From: a virus
Virus record (IMG/VR): IMGVR_UViG_3300020378_000032
Location: 1-28,578 of that record
Length of the DNA stretch: 28,578 bases
Strand: one strand, 5' to 3'
The notes beneath the pieces are model-generated. The model searched no databases. It saw only the letters and a list, made by a program, of their open reading frames with translations, and was not told the DNA's origin. This document shows positions 21,909 to 28,578 of the stretch, piece by piece (positions within the stretch are counted from its first letter, which is position 1; each line of letters opens with the position of its first letter). Made by a program: the position numbers and the translations under genes.

Positions 21909-23184
21909 CTTTTTTCCTTGCAAGCATTCGTTCTTTCCACTTGAGAGCAAGTTTATTCTTTGGATAAGAAGTAGTCCATGTCATTAATTTACTGTACAAT
22001 GCACCTGCCTTTTTATCTAATGCTTGTACTGTATCGTCATTTTTAATCTCATAGAAATCTCTTCCAAATAGTTTTTTGTACTCATTTGCAGCTGCCATTG
22101 CTTTGTCCCAATCTGATTTTACAATTTCAGGTGGAAGTTTTCTTGCACGCATATCATTTCTTTTTTGTGCATTATCTAAAGAAGTCACAACGAATACCAT
22201 TTTGTATTCATATCCTAATTTATCTAATAACTTTTTATAACTGACAATCTTATTTTTATTTGCAGCTGTAGTGTCAAATATCATACCAAGTCTTCCAGCA
22301 ATATAGTTATCCATATTCTTACCAGTTATCTTCTTTGCCTTTGCACGAATCGGGTCAACCTTATCAAAGTCTGCACCTCTTAAATCAAGAGATAGACCTG
22401 CTTTCTTTAATCCGTTCTCAAATGCTTGGTCGGTATTTACCATTTTAAGACCTAGTGCTTTCAACCCAAGTTTATTTACAACTGTAGATTTACCACTGCC
22501 TGGCCCACCCATAAGGAAAACTGCTTTGAAGATGCCTGGGTCATAAACTCCTTCTTTGACTAAATCTTCTATCATATATTCAGGTAGAGTTCCTTCGTTG
22601 ATACCCATACCTTTTCTGATATCGTCATATAGTTTCTTTGCAAGGTTTTTACCTTTACTTGGAACACCGTCTTTGAATCCTTCGAAATCTCCTTTCTCTG
22701 CAAACTCTCTCATTTTACTTGCAGACATTCCTGATACATCATCTGCATCGGGGTCTCTTTCTCCAGCAGAGATTATATTAATTTCTTTGAATTTGTAATA
22801 ACCGTGTCTTGCTTTAACTCCGTTGTATTTTGTTAATAGAGCTTCAAACTCTTTTACTCTGTCTGAACCTACAACCATATTTACTTTAGTATATTTCTTT
22901 TGTTGTAGATAATTACAAATCTCAAATACAGTTCTTACATTTGCATCAACTACAATTCTTCCAAAGAACTTACGGAGATATTTTACTTTGTCTTTATGTG
23001 ATAACGGATTTTTTCTTTTATCGTTTGAATGAGAAGAGAATAATAAAACATCTGTACCCTTACCCACTGATTGAAGTTTCTTTACAAGTTTTTCGTGTCC
23101 TGTTGTGGGTGGGTTGAATCGACCAAAAGTAAATGTTGCACCTTGGTCTTTTGCTTCTGTTAAAAATTTACCGAATGTTTTCAT
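21904..23184 (-). CDS. Cytidylyltransferase-like / P-loop kinase fusion with capsid-targeting N-terminus, 426 aa
   Basis: Two domains. Residues 17-190 are a nucleotidyltransferase of the HxGH type: FTFGRFNPPTTGH (T27-T-G-H30) and the late motif SGMSASKMR (151-159), as in NMN or phosphopantetheine adenylyltransferases. Residues 220-426 are a P-loop kinase: Walker A MGGPGSGKS (226-233) with DTTAANK and ITGKNMDNYI. The N-terminus MKTFGKFLTEA matches the T4 capsid-targeting sequence (MKTYQEFIAE) with cleavage expected after E10, so the enzyme is probably packaged and injected. A second site, I195-N-E197 before G198, lies in the linker between domains. Substrates unknown; NAD precursor metabolism or nucleic-acid end repair are options. 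Confidence 0.8.
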   Translation of the reverse strand: MKTFGKFLTEAKDQGATFTFGRFNPPTTGHEKLVKKLQSVGKGTDVLLFSSHSNDKRKNPLSHKDKVKYLRKFFGRIVVDANVRTVFEICNYLQQKKYTKVNMVVGSDRVKEFEALLTKYNGVKARHGYYKFKEINIISAGERDPDADDVSGMSASKMREFAEKGDFEGFKDGVPSKGKNLAKKLYDDIRKGMGINEGTLPEYMIEDLVKEGVYDPGIFKAVFLMGGPGSGKSTVVNKLGLKALGLKMVNTDQAFENGLKKAGLSLDLRGADFDKVDPIRAKAKKITGKNMDNYIAGRLGMIFDTTAANKNKIVSYKKLLDKLGYEYKMVFVVTSLDNAQKRNDMRARKLPPEIVKSDWDKAMAAANEYKKLFGRDFYEIKNDDTVQALDKKAGALYSKLMTWTTSYPKNKLALKWKERMLARKKG

Positions 23185-24386
23185 TACTTGTCCCAGTTCT
23201 TTTGTGCAGTAAAGTTATTGAATGCAAACTCCATTCGGTCTACAAGTTTAACTGCACTTCCTGTTTTATCGATTGCAACATAACCTTCGGGGTTTACTAC
23301 CTCAAAACCATTTGCAGTCTTTTTAAATGTTCCTATACTCTTTACTCTATTTAGGACATTTATGACCATTTGTTTTGCACTGACTAAGTGTCCCATGAAT
23401 GCAGTAAGGTTTGTTATAAACTTTTTAAGAGACCTCAACTCTTTTAAAATAGAGTCACCAATTTCTCTCTTGATTTGTTTTGTCTTTTCTGTTTTTACTT
23501 TACCAACTACCTTATCAGCCCAATAAGACTCGAAGTGTGATATGTATCCTTCATATGTCGGATTGAAACTACCACCTCTGATAAGTGTATTACAATATGT
23601 TTTATAACTTGCACCAGCTCCCTTAGAACCGATTGCAGTTTGTAATTCTTGAAATTTATTTAAATCTTTTTTCTTGATTCCGTGGAATGCACTTCCTGTT
23701 TTAGATAATTCTTGAGTCAATGCAAGTGTTTCTTTTGCAGTCATGGAACCTTTACCACTTACATCTTTATAACTTGCATCGTCAATCCATACATCTGAAC
23801 TACTTCCTAGTTTAGATATGTTTGCACCAAAACTTGCACCTAAATCTTGTATAGTTCCACCTGTGTATGTGGTATGAAATACAATACCCATTTTAGATTT
23901 TGCAATTTGTTTACCTAAATCTGATTCAGCTAATACTGCATATAAAATAGTATTTGGTTGGAATGTGATAAATGATTTACCGTCAATCTTTTGCATTTTC
24001 TTATCGTTGGTATACATTAAATCACCTTGCATGATTGTATTCCAAGATAGTTTAGATAGGTATTTGAATGAAGTAAGAAACTTCTCTTGTAATTGACCTG
24101 ATAAATCGGGTGATTCTTTTATCTCTTGTTCTGAGGTATAGAATAAAGGTGTCTTATTAAATAGTGATTTCTTTGCAACAAAGAATTGACCAGTCTCGGG
24201 GTGTTTACCACAAAAGATAGCAGGAGCTCCGTCCCACTTTACAGTCATTTTAACACCTGACTGTGCATTTCCCTTTAACATGTCACGAAGACCTTGCAAA
24301 AAGTTTATTGCACCACGACCACCGTCAATACCTTGATTGATGATTTCGTCTTCTAAATGTTCTAAATGTAAGTTCTTTGCACCCAT
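23184..24386 (-). CDS. Ligase-like nucleotidyltransferase (DUF6267-like), 400 aa
   Basis: The segment MTVKWDGAPAIFCG has K50-x-D-G, the lysine motif of ATP-dependent DNA/RNA ligases and capping enzymes. Near the C-terminus E367-G (NPEGYVAI) and K380 (AVKLVDR) sit where ligase motifs IV and V would. A GDLMYTND segment and GIVFHTTY may supply motifs II-III. I recall the family as a DUF (DUF6267) in marine T4-like phages; unchecked. It shares its TAATG junction with the kinase fusion gene, which together could form an end-repair pair. The ATG has an extended -10 (TGATATAAT) six bases upstream and a late box 36 bases upstream. Confidence 0.7.
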   Translation of the reverse strand: MGAKNLHLEHLEDEIINQGIDGGRGAINFLQGLRDMLKGNAQSGVKMTVKWDGAPAIFCGKHPETGQFFVAKKSLFNKTPLFYTSEQEIKESPDLSGQLQEKFLTSFKYLSKLSWNTIMQGDLMYTNDKKMQKIDGKSFITFQPNTILYAVLAESDLGKQIAKSKMGIVFHTTYTGGTIQDLGASFGANISKLGSSSDVWIDDASYKDVSGKGSMTAKETLALTQELSKTGSAFHGIKKKDLNKFQELQTAIGSKGAGASYKTYCNTLIRGGSFNPTYEGYISHFESYWADKVVGKVKTEKTKQIKREIGDSILKELRSLKKFITNLTAFMGHLVSAKQMVINVLNRVKSIGTFKKTANGFEVVNPEGYVAIDKTGSAVKLVDRMEFAFNNFTAQKNWDK

Positions 24387-24392
24387 AATAGT

Positions 24393-24401
24393 ATTATATC
24401 A
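24393..24401 (-). promoter_or_regulatory. Extended -10 promoter TGATATAAT
   Basis: TGATATAAT on the minus strand is an extended -10 element; no -35 is visible. It ends six bases before the ATG at 24386, the same spacing as the -10 boxes of the primase and 73-aa genes. Confidence 0.5.
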
Positions 24402-24422
24402 CAATTTTCTGTGGAATACTAC

Positions 24423-24430
24423 TATTTATG
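24423..24430 (-). promoter_or_regulatory. Late promoter CATAAATA
   Basis: CATAAATAGTA on the minus strand in the 64-base gap before the ligase-like gene. A transcript from here would have a leader of about 30 bases containing the small inverted repeat CACA/TGTG but no ribosome site. Confidence 0.6.
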
Positions 24431-24450
24431 ATTTTTTTTGATTCGGGTGA

Positions 24451-24897
24451 CTATTCTCCTGATGCACCACTGTCTATTTTATTCTGTAGTGTGGCCTTCT
24501 TTGCAGTCAAATCAGTGATATTTTGTTTATGTGCTGTCAATGCAGCTTCCATACCAGTTTGAGCTCTTACATTAGAACCATTATCTGACCAGTCTTTCCA
24601 TGCTTCATAAACACCCAGTGTGACTGGGTCTGTCTCATTTTCATCAACTGTCGGATATTGACTTCTCCACCATGCAAAGTAAGCGTCACCACCACCTGTA
24701 CCAGTCCATCTATGATTAGATGCACCAGTGGTATCATTAGGGTCACAACCGTCTGTATGTGCTGGATTACTCCAGTCTGCAGCTTCTCCTCTAGGGCCGA
24801 ATACATTACTATTGGTTCCTTCAATCCAATCTCTGTATCGTTCCTGTCGTGCAATTCTTAAATCTAATAAAGCAATTTGGTCTGCCCATGCTCCCAT
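24451..24897 (-). CDS. Hypothetical late protein, 148 aa
   Basis: Helical ends (MGAWADQIALLDLRIARQER and ALTAHKQNITDLTAKKATLQ) flank a Gly/Asn/Trp-rich centre (NVFGPRGEAADW, RWTGTGGGDAYFAWWRSQYP). It lacks the Lys/Glu richness of its neighbours and may be a virion or fibre-linked protein. AGGAGGA seven bases before the ATG is a strong ribosome site, and a CTAAATA late box lies about 20 bases upstream, so this is a classic late gene with a normal leader. No family recognised. Confidence 0.65.
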   Translation of the reverse strand: MGAWADQIALLDLRIARQERYRDWIEGTNSNVFGPRGEAADWSNPAHTDGCDPNDTTGASNHRWTGTGGGDAYFAWWRSQYPTVDENETDPVTLGVYEAWKDWSDNGSNVRAQTGMEAALTAHKQNITDLTAKKATLQNKIDSGASGE

Positions 24898-24918
24898 GTG
24901 ATTTCCTCCTAAAAGAAC

Positions 24919-24925
24919 TATTTAG
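24919..24925 (-). promoter_or_regulatory. Late-promoter-like box CTAAATA
   Basis: CTAAATAGTT on the minus strand, 21 bases before the ATG at 24897, overlapping the stop region of the 60-aa gene. It has a normal leader with a ribosome site. Confidence 0.55.
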
Positions 24926-25104
24926 GTTTTTGAAAGGGGTGAAGAGTGAAGTTTTTCTTCTACTTGTTCGAGTTTCAACTGTATCATATCAGCCTGTTTA
25001 AGATTACCACTCTTCTTTAAATCTCTGAGAGATTTTTTGAGTTGTATCTTATAGGTAATCAGTTCGATTACTTCATCAGACTTCAATGTTTTTTTAGTTT
25101 CCAT
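24922..25104 (-). CDS. Small helical protein, 60 aa
   Basis: A short, Lys/Glu-rich, fully helical frame (METKKTLKSDEVIELITYKI ...). It has its own promoter, TTGTCA-17-TATAAT, with a late CATAAATA box inside the spacer, so it could be read both early and late. No ribosome site is visible before the ATG. Function unknown. Confidence 0.6.
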   Translation of the reverse strand: METKKTLKSDEVIELITYKIQLKKSLRDLKKSGNLKQADMIQLKLEQVEEKLHSSPLSKT

Positions 25105-25117
25105 AACAGTACATTAT

Positions 25118-25146
25118 ATTATACAATACTATTTATGGTATGACAA
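25118..25146 (-). promoter_or_regulatory. Sigma70-type promoter TTGTCA-17-TATAAT
   Basis: -35 TTGTCA at 25146-25141, -10 TATAAT at 25123-25118, spacer 17. AAAAACCCTC lies directly upstream, as at the primase and uvsX promoters. It drives the 60-aa gene with a leader of about ten bases. Confidence 0.75.
25130..25137 (-). promoter_or_regulatory. Late box CATAAATA inside the sigma70 spacer
   Basis: CATAAATAGTA on the minus strand lies wholly in the 17-base spacer of the promoter at 25118-25146. The two polymerase forms could not occupy the site together. Confidence 0.5.
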
Positions 25147-25154
25147 GAGGGTTT

Positions 25155-25280
25155 TTATACCTTTAGACTTTTCTGTAAAGATGCAATTTCCTTCTTCTGA
25201 CGGTCATTTGGTTCCTTTACTTTTAGTAAATTATCTAGGGCAACTTGTCTTCTATTTTGTATGTTTTTCTTTCTTATCAT
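25155..25280 (-). CDS. Small basic protein behind the helicase, 41 aa
   Basis: The ATG overlaps the helicase TGA as ATGA, the tight coupling used elsewhere here. The frame, starting [20 protein letters not shown] and ending EIASLQKSLKV, is basic and helical, with a short heptad-like tail. Its stop is followed by AAAAACCCTC and the next promoter, so it fills the otherwise empty 170-base gap. Possibly a helicase partner, by position only. Confidence 0.6.
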   Translation of the reverse strand: MIRKKNIQNRRQVALDNLLKVKEPNDRQKKEIASLQKSLKV

Positions 25281-26659
25281 ATTTTAAAATCCGAATATCT
25301 ATCTCTTCCTCTGTCTGCAACTGGTATAGAATCATCATAATCATTCTCTGCAGAATCTATCAACTCTTCCTGAGCTTCTTGTTCACAGTCATAAAGTTTC
25401 ATTCTTGACCTATCAATACCGATTACAAATCTCTTGAATATTGTTGGGTCATTGTATCTGTTCTTCAATTGTTTCACTACTAACTGGTCTAGGTCTTCGA
25501 GCTCGTCACTTGTAATCAATGCAAACATTAAGTCTGCAGTTGCAGGCAGACCAAAAGATTCAGAAGTATCTTCGAGTCCAATATCTGTAGAACCATAACC
25601 ACTTCTTGTAGTTTGTGTTGCAGATACAACTGGAACATCATATTCAACTGCAAGACCACGAAGTTCTTCTGCAATACTCTTAACTAGAGTGTAAGAGTTT
25701 GCACCTGAGCCTGGCCTGATTCTATGACTTGCACAAATGTTTAGATAGTCAATGAAGATAATATCGGGTTGAAAATCTTTCTTGATATCCAGTTCTTGTA
25801 ATAAATGTCTGAAATGTCCAGCATGTGCAGCTGCAGTTGGATACTCTTTTACAATCAGTTTACCTTTTGTTTTGTTCTTGAGTTTCTCAATCTTCTTGTC
25901 ATACATTTTCTTAGACAAGTCGGGAAGTTCTTTCATAGGAATGTTCAAAGTATTTGCATCGATTCTCTCTGCAATTCTTTCTTCTGACATTTCCATGGTA
26001 ATGTACAATACATTCTTTCCCATTACAAGACAAGAAGACGCTTGGTGACACATAAACAATGATTTACCAACACCAGTACCAGCAAGAACAATATTCAAAG
26101 TCTTGTTTGGTAAACCACCCTTAGTAATCTTGTTGAAGTATTCTAGGTCAAACGGAATCTTCTCTTCTTCCGTATGATAGAATTCAAATCTTTCGTCTGC
26201 GTCTTCTAATACATCGTGTCCAATGTGGGTATCAAAGGACACGGAAAGTGCATCTTTCAAAAGTTCGGGTATCTCACCAGTAGAGCGTTGTGACTTCTTA
26301 TCTATGACTTCTATAGAGTCCATGACTGCAATATAGATTGCTCTATCTTTGCACCACTTCTCTGTCTCGTCTAATAACCAGTCTTGAGGTGTGTCGTCTC
26401 TACCGAAACCTTCTACAATAGATTTAGAATCTGTGATAATCTTCTCATTTACATTCGTAGAATTATCAAGATTTATGAGAAGTGCTTCTACTGTAGGTGG
26501 TTTAGTATACTTCTGAAAGTATTCATATGTAAATTCATATATCGTTCTTTCAGCTGTATCTGTGAAATACTCGGACTTTAGAAAAGGGATACACTTCCGT
26601 GTAAACTCTTCATTCTGAATCAGATTCTTGAGTATCGTCTGTTCTATTCTCGTTTCCAT
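25277..26659 (-). CDS. Replicative DNA helicase, gp41/DnaB-like, 460 aa
   Basis: Ring helicase that unwinds the fork and recruits primase. An N-terminal helical domain (about 1-100) is followed by the RecA-like motor: Walker [10 protein letters not shown] (193-200), [17 protein letters not shown], Walker [11 protein letters not shown], the sensor [13 protein letters not shown] with arginine, and [15 protein letters not shown] near the end. The 460-residue length is usual for gp41. The ATG lies 50 bases inside uvsX and has no clear ribosome site, so it is probably coupled to uvsX translation. The T4 order uvsX then 41 is kept. Confidence 0.93.
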   Translation of the reverse strand: METRIEQTILKNLIQNEEFTRKCIPFLKSEYFTDTAERTIYEFTYEYFQKYTKPPTVEALLINLDNSTNVNEKIITDSKSIVEGFGRDDTPQDWLLDETEKWCKDRAIYIAVMDSIEVIDKKSQRSTGEIPELLKDALSVSFDTHIGHDVLEDADERFEFYHTEEEKIPFDLEYFNKITKGGLPNKTLNIVLAGTGVGKSLFMCHQASSCLVMGKNVLYITMEMSEERIAERIDANTLNIPMKELPDLSKKMYDKKIEKLKNKTKGKLIVKEYPTAAAHAGHFRHLLQELDIKKDFQPDIIFIDYLNICASHRIRPGSGANSYTLVKSIAEELRGLAVEYDVPVVSATQTTRSGYGSTDIGLEDTSESFGLPATADLMFALITSDELEDLDQLVVKQLKNRYNDPTIFKRFVIGIDRSRMKLYDCEQEAQEELIDSAENDYDDSIPVADRGRDRYSDFKI

Positions 26660-27662
26660 ATTTAAAATAATCTCTTACTACAACTTCCAATCTTTCCATT
26701 ACTTCATCAGTAAAGTATTTCTCGGGGTTGTTATTAATAGTTTTACCAAATTCTGTTTTACCATTTGGTAGTTCAATCCTTGTTGACGATTTCTTGAAGA
26801 TACCACTTGCAAGTGCAAGGTCAAGTAAACCATAGTATCTATCTAGACCCGTTTCATAATTGAGTCTGACATCAACCATTCGGTTCTCCACTGTCAATCT
26901 AGATTTTGCATTCTTACAGTGTATGATATTTCCTACCACTTCTGTTCCTTCTTTTTCTTTCTTCTTTGAAAGATAGATAATTGAAGAGGCTGCATATTTC
27001 AAACCACTTCCACCACCCATTTCTTTCTGAGGGAACATAGAACCAATCACATCATAAGTGTGGTTAGTCACTATCATAGGGACTCCTGCCCTACCAAGTT
27101 TTAGGGTCAATACTCTGAATGCACCTTTAACAACTTGAGCTCGAGTCATGTCTCGGGTTTCTTTACCCTCTGCAGTGTCCTCAATCTCTTTTGTAGTAGA
27201 CAACATACCTAATGAATCAAGACACATCATCATAGGTGGTCTTTCTGATTCATCTGTTTCAAGATACTTATCGAGAATGTTGATTGCCTGATTTCTGAAT
27301 TCTTGAACTGTCACCACAGGCACGATAACAATTCTGTTTGAATCGATTCCTCTATCTTCAATCATATCTTTACTGATTGCAGATTCGGATTCGAAATAGA
27401 TTACTGCAGCCTCGGGATTATCTTCTAGGAACTGTTTACACATTCCCAGTGCAAAGTAAGTTTTACCTGTTGCTGATTCTCCTGCGATTGCAGTGATTTT
27501 GTTTTTAGGTAATCCACCGTGTAGTGAACCACTCAATAATGCATTGAAGACATAACTCCCTGTATCAACAAAGGAATCAACATCTCCAGCTGCAACACCA
27601 TCTGAAACGACATTTGCATATTCGTTTCCTGATGCTTTAACTAAGTCTTTTAAAAATGACAT
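26610..27662 (-). CDS. uvsX: RecA-like recombinase UvsX, 350 aa
   Basis: Strand-exchange protein for recombination-dependent replication and repair. Walker A GESATGKT (61-68), [10 protein letters not shown] with the catalytic Glu, Walker [12 protein letters not shown], and [11 protein letters not shown] then [13 protein letters not shown] (L2-like loop) place it firmly in the UvsX/RecA family; the acidic C-terminus (DDTQESDSE) is typical. It is preceded by a sigma70-type promoter and a ribosome site GAGGAG nine bases before the ATG. The ribosome site lies in one arm of a perfect 12-bp inverted repeat whose other arm covers the promoter spacer. Confidence 0.96.
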   Translation of the reverse strand: MSFLKDLVKASGNEYANVVSDGVAAGDVDSFVDTGSYVFNALLSGSLHGGLPKNKITAIAGESATGKTYFALGMCKQFLEDNPEAAVIYFESESAISKDMIEDRGIDSNRIVIVPVVTVQEFRNQAINILDKYLETDESERPPMMMCLDSLGMLSTTKEIEDTAEGKETRDMTRAQVVKGAFRVLTLKLGRAGVPMIVTNHTYDVIGSMFPQKEMGGGSGLKYAASSIIYLSKKKEKEGTEVVGNIIHCKNAKSRLTVENRMVDVRLNYETGLDRYYGLLDLALASGIFKKSSTRIELPNGKTEFGKTINNNPEKYFTDEVMERLEVVVRDYFKYGNENRTDDTQESDSE

Positions 27663-27665
27663 AAC

Positions 27666-27717
27666 ACACTCCTCATAAATGTATAATAGTATTCATTATA
27701 GTATATATGAGGAGTGT
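27666..27717 (-). repeat. Perfect 12-bp inverted repeat spanning promoter and ribosome site of uvsX
   Basis: ACACTCCTCATA (27666-27677, plus strand) and TATGAGGAGTGT (27706-27717) are exact reverse complements, 28 bases apart. One arm contains the uvsX ribosome site, the other the 5' part of the -35/-10 spacer. In a transcript that reads through from upstream the arms would form a hairpin hiding the ribosome site; transcripts from the uvsX promoter lack the upstream arm. It may instead be a protein operator. Confidence 0.7.
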
Positions 27718-27723
27718 TGACAA
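27695..27723 (-). promoter_or_regulatory. Sigma70-type promoter for uvsX, TTGTCA-17-TATAAT
   Basis: -35 TTGTCA at 27723-27718, -10 TATAAT at 27700-27695, spacer 17. AAAACCCCC lies directly upstream. Expected start near 27688 gives a leader of about 26 bases with a ribosome site. It overlaps the 12-bp inverted repeat. Confidence 0.78.
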
Positions 27724-27736
27724 GGGGGTTTTCTAA

Positions 27737-28578
27737 CTATTTTAGAAATTCTTCTTTAGTTATGAGTTGACCCTTTTCGAATGCTTTCTTCTGCATATCA
27801 TTTTCAATAGTAGGAACTATTCCTTTTAGATTAAAAGGTAATTCACCATTGTACTGTAGTGGCATTTTTGGTGTAAATGAATGCCCAACAAATTTGAATG
27901 CGTTCTCCGCATATTTTTTTGTTTGTTTCAGAAACTTTCTGAGATTTTCTTTTGCATCTCCTTCAAATGCATCTGTAGAATACAGAATCACATTTTGTTC
28001 TTGTCCTGCGTATGCAAGAATCCATCTCAAAAATAATTGTTCATCTCTACTTCCACCAACTGCAAGTAATACATCATTCAATCCTTTGTCTTGGTCTTGA
28101 ACAAATTTGTTTCCTAACCAATCAACGACATCTTTACGACTCATTTCTTTAACTAATGTGCCACCAGCTATTTTCTTTAGAATCATATTCACGATTTTAG
28201 TATCAATGCCTGAATCAGTGTCGAACCACTTATGTAATTCATACTCGTCATATAAATGTTGGTAAATAGAATCAACATCACTTGCACATTCTCCACACTG
28301 GATATCTGCAACAACTGCCACAACAAAATCTTTCATTTTTGTTCTCTCAACATAATCATGAAAGTTTGATTTGATTCCTGTAGCTCTTCTTCTTGTGTTT
28401 GGTTTCTCGGACTGTTTCATTCGAATTCTGAGAACAGGCAACCAACCCTCAAAGTTTTTTAGTTTTCTAATTTCACTTCTTCGAGTTCTTCCGTCAATCC
28501 AAGTTCCATTCTCGTCAATTATCGGAGGTAAAGACTCTGTCTTCCAACCGTTTAATTTGAGGTCAGCACCAAGAGAAT
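27737..28578 (-). CDS. ParB-like domain protein, 5' end beyond the window, at least 280 aa
   Basis: The frame stays open to the right edge, so the ATG-like start inside it is not the real start. The first visible part, IIDENGTWIDGRTRRSEIRK then LPVLRIRMKQ, matches the ParB/Srx-type nuclease fold signature (DENGxxIDGRxRxxA ... VPVxxI), with the conserved DGR motif. A helical middle with Lys/Asp-rich runs follows, then a C-terminal domain (about the last 130 residues, VILYSTDAFEGDAKENLRKF, FVGHSFTPKMPL) not recognised. In phages ParB-like proteins act in DNA binding or nicking, and some as kinases of unknown substrate. It precedes uvsX by 75 bases. Confidence 0.7.
   Translation of the reverse strand, partial: SLGADLKLNGWKTESLPPIIDENGTWIDGRTRRSEIRKLKNFEGWLPVLRIRMKQSEKPNTRRRATGIKSNFHDYVERTKMKDFVVAVVADIQCGECASDVDSIYQHLYDEYELHKWFDTDSGIDTKIVNMILKKIAGGTLVKEMSRKDVVDWLGNKFVQDQDKGLNDVLLAVGGSRDEQLFLRWILAYAGQEQNVILYSTDAFEGDAKENLRKFLKQTKKYAENAFKFVGHSFTPKMPLQYNGELPFNLKGIVPTIENDMQKKAFEKGQLITKEEFLK

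Noticed and set aside
23346-23354. CTAAATAG late-box match
   Set aside because: Inside the ligase-like coding frame, no start codon downstream; chance match.
24567-24854. Alternate frame of 95 codons on the minus strand within the 148-aa gene
   Set aside because: The competing frame has the strong ribosome site and late promoter; this one has neither.
1-28578. CRISPR arrays, insertion sequences or transposases
   Set aside because: No regularly spaced direct repeats, terminal inverted repeats or transposase motifs were seen.

Overview
The window looks like part of the genome of a T4-like myovirus, probably from a marine bacterium. The evidence is a set of recognisable T4-type replication and nucleotide genes (UvsX recombinase, gp41 helicase, gp61 primase, NrdA, NrdB, glutaredoxin), low GC content, dense packing with stop/start overlaps, and many small proteins of the kind seen in marine T4-like phages. 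TAAATA-type late promoter boxes, a C(UUCG)G hairpin and T4-style capsid-targeting N-termini agree with this. The host cannot be fixed from the sequence; low GC suits a SAR11-like or other AT-rich marine host. Every gene found lies on the minus strand, so transcription runs from the right end to the left.

In transcription order, region 1 (28578-25155) is recombination and replication: a ParB-like protein cut by the window edge, uvsX behind a near-consensus sigma70 promoter, gp41 helicase, and a 41-residue gene overlapping the helicase stop. Region 2 (25146-13032) is a late block inserted between helicase and primase. It carries a ligase-like nucleotidyltransferase, a cytidylyltransferase/P-loop kinase fusion, several Lys/Glu-rich proteins of unknown function, small beta-rich presumed virion proteins, a cupin-like protein and a 14-residue peptide with eight cysteines. 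Seven late-promoter-like boxes occur in the window, six of them in or at the edges of this block. Two proteins begin with a T4-like capsid-targeting sequence, and many have [L/I/V]-x-E-G sites that could be prohead-protease cleavage points, so the block probably encodes proteins packaged with the DNA.

Region 3 (13042-3557) is nucleotide metabolism and accessory genes: a PAP2-type phosphatase, a four-helix membrane protein, primase, nrdA, a 2-oxoglutarate/Fe(II) oxygenase between nrdA and nrdB, nrdB, a small membrane protein, a c-type cytochrome, glutaredoxin, a GTG-start gene, a zinc-ribbon gene, a mini-zincin metalloprotease, a small conserved protein, a HAD nucleotidase and a 56-residue gene. 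Region 4 (3555-1) starts with a 130-base noncoding stretch that can fold into alternative structures ending in a terminator-like hairpin. It continues with a late-promoter-driven small gene, an overlapping spanin pair for lysis, three consecutive 2OG/Fe(II)-type oxygenases, a small gene and a truncated tRNA-Ala.

The most notable points are the switch-like RNA element at 3427-3555, the phage cytochrome c, the capsid-targeting signal on a two-domain enzyme, the cysteine-rich micropeptide, and promoters placed so close to start codons that the mRNAs should be leaderless.
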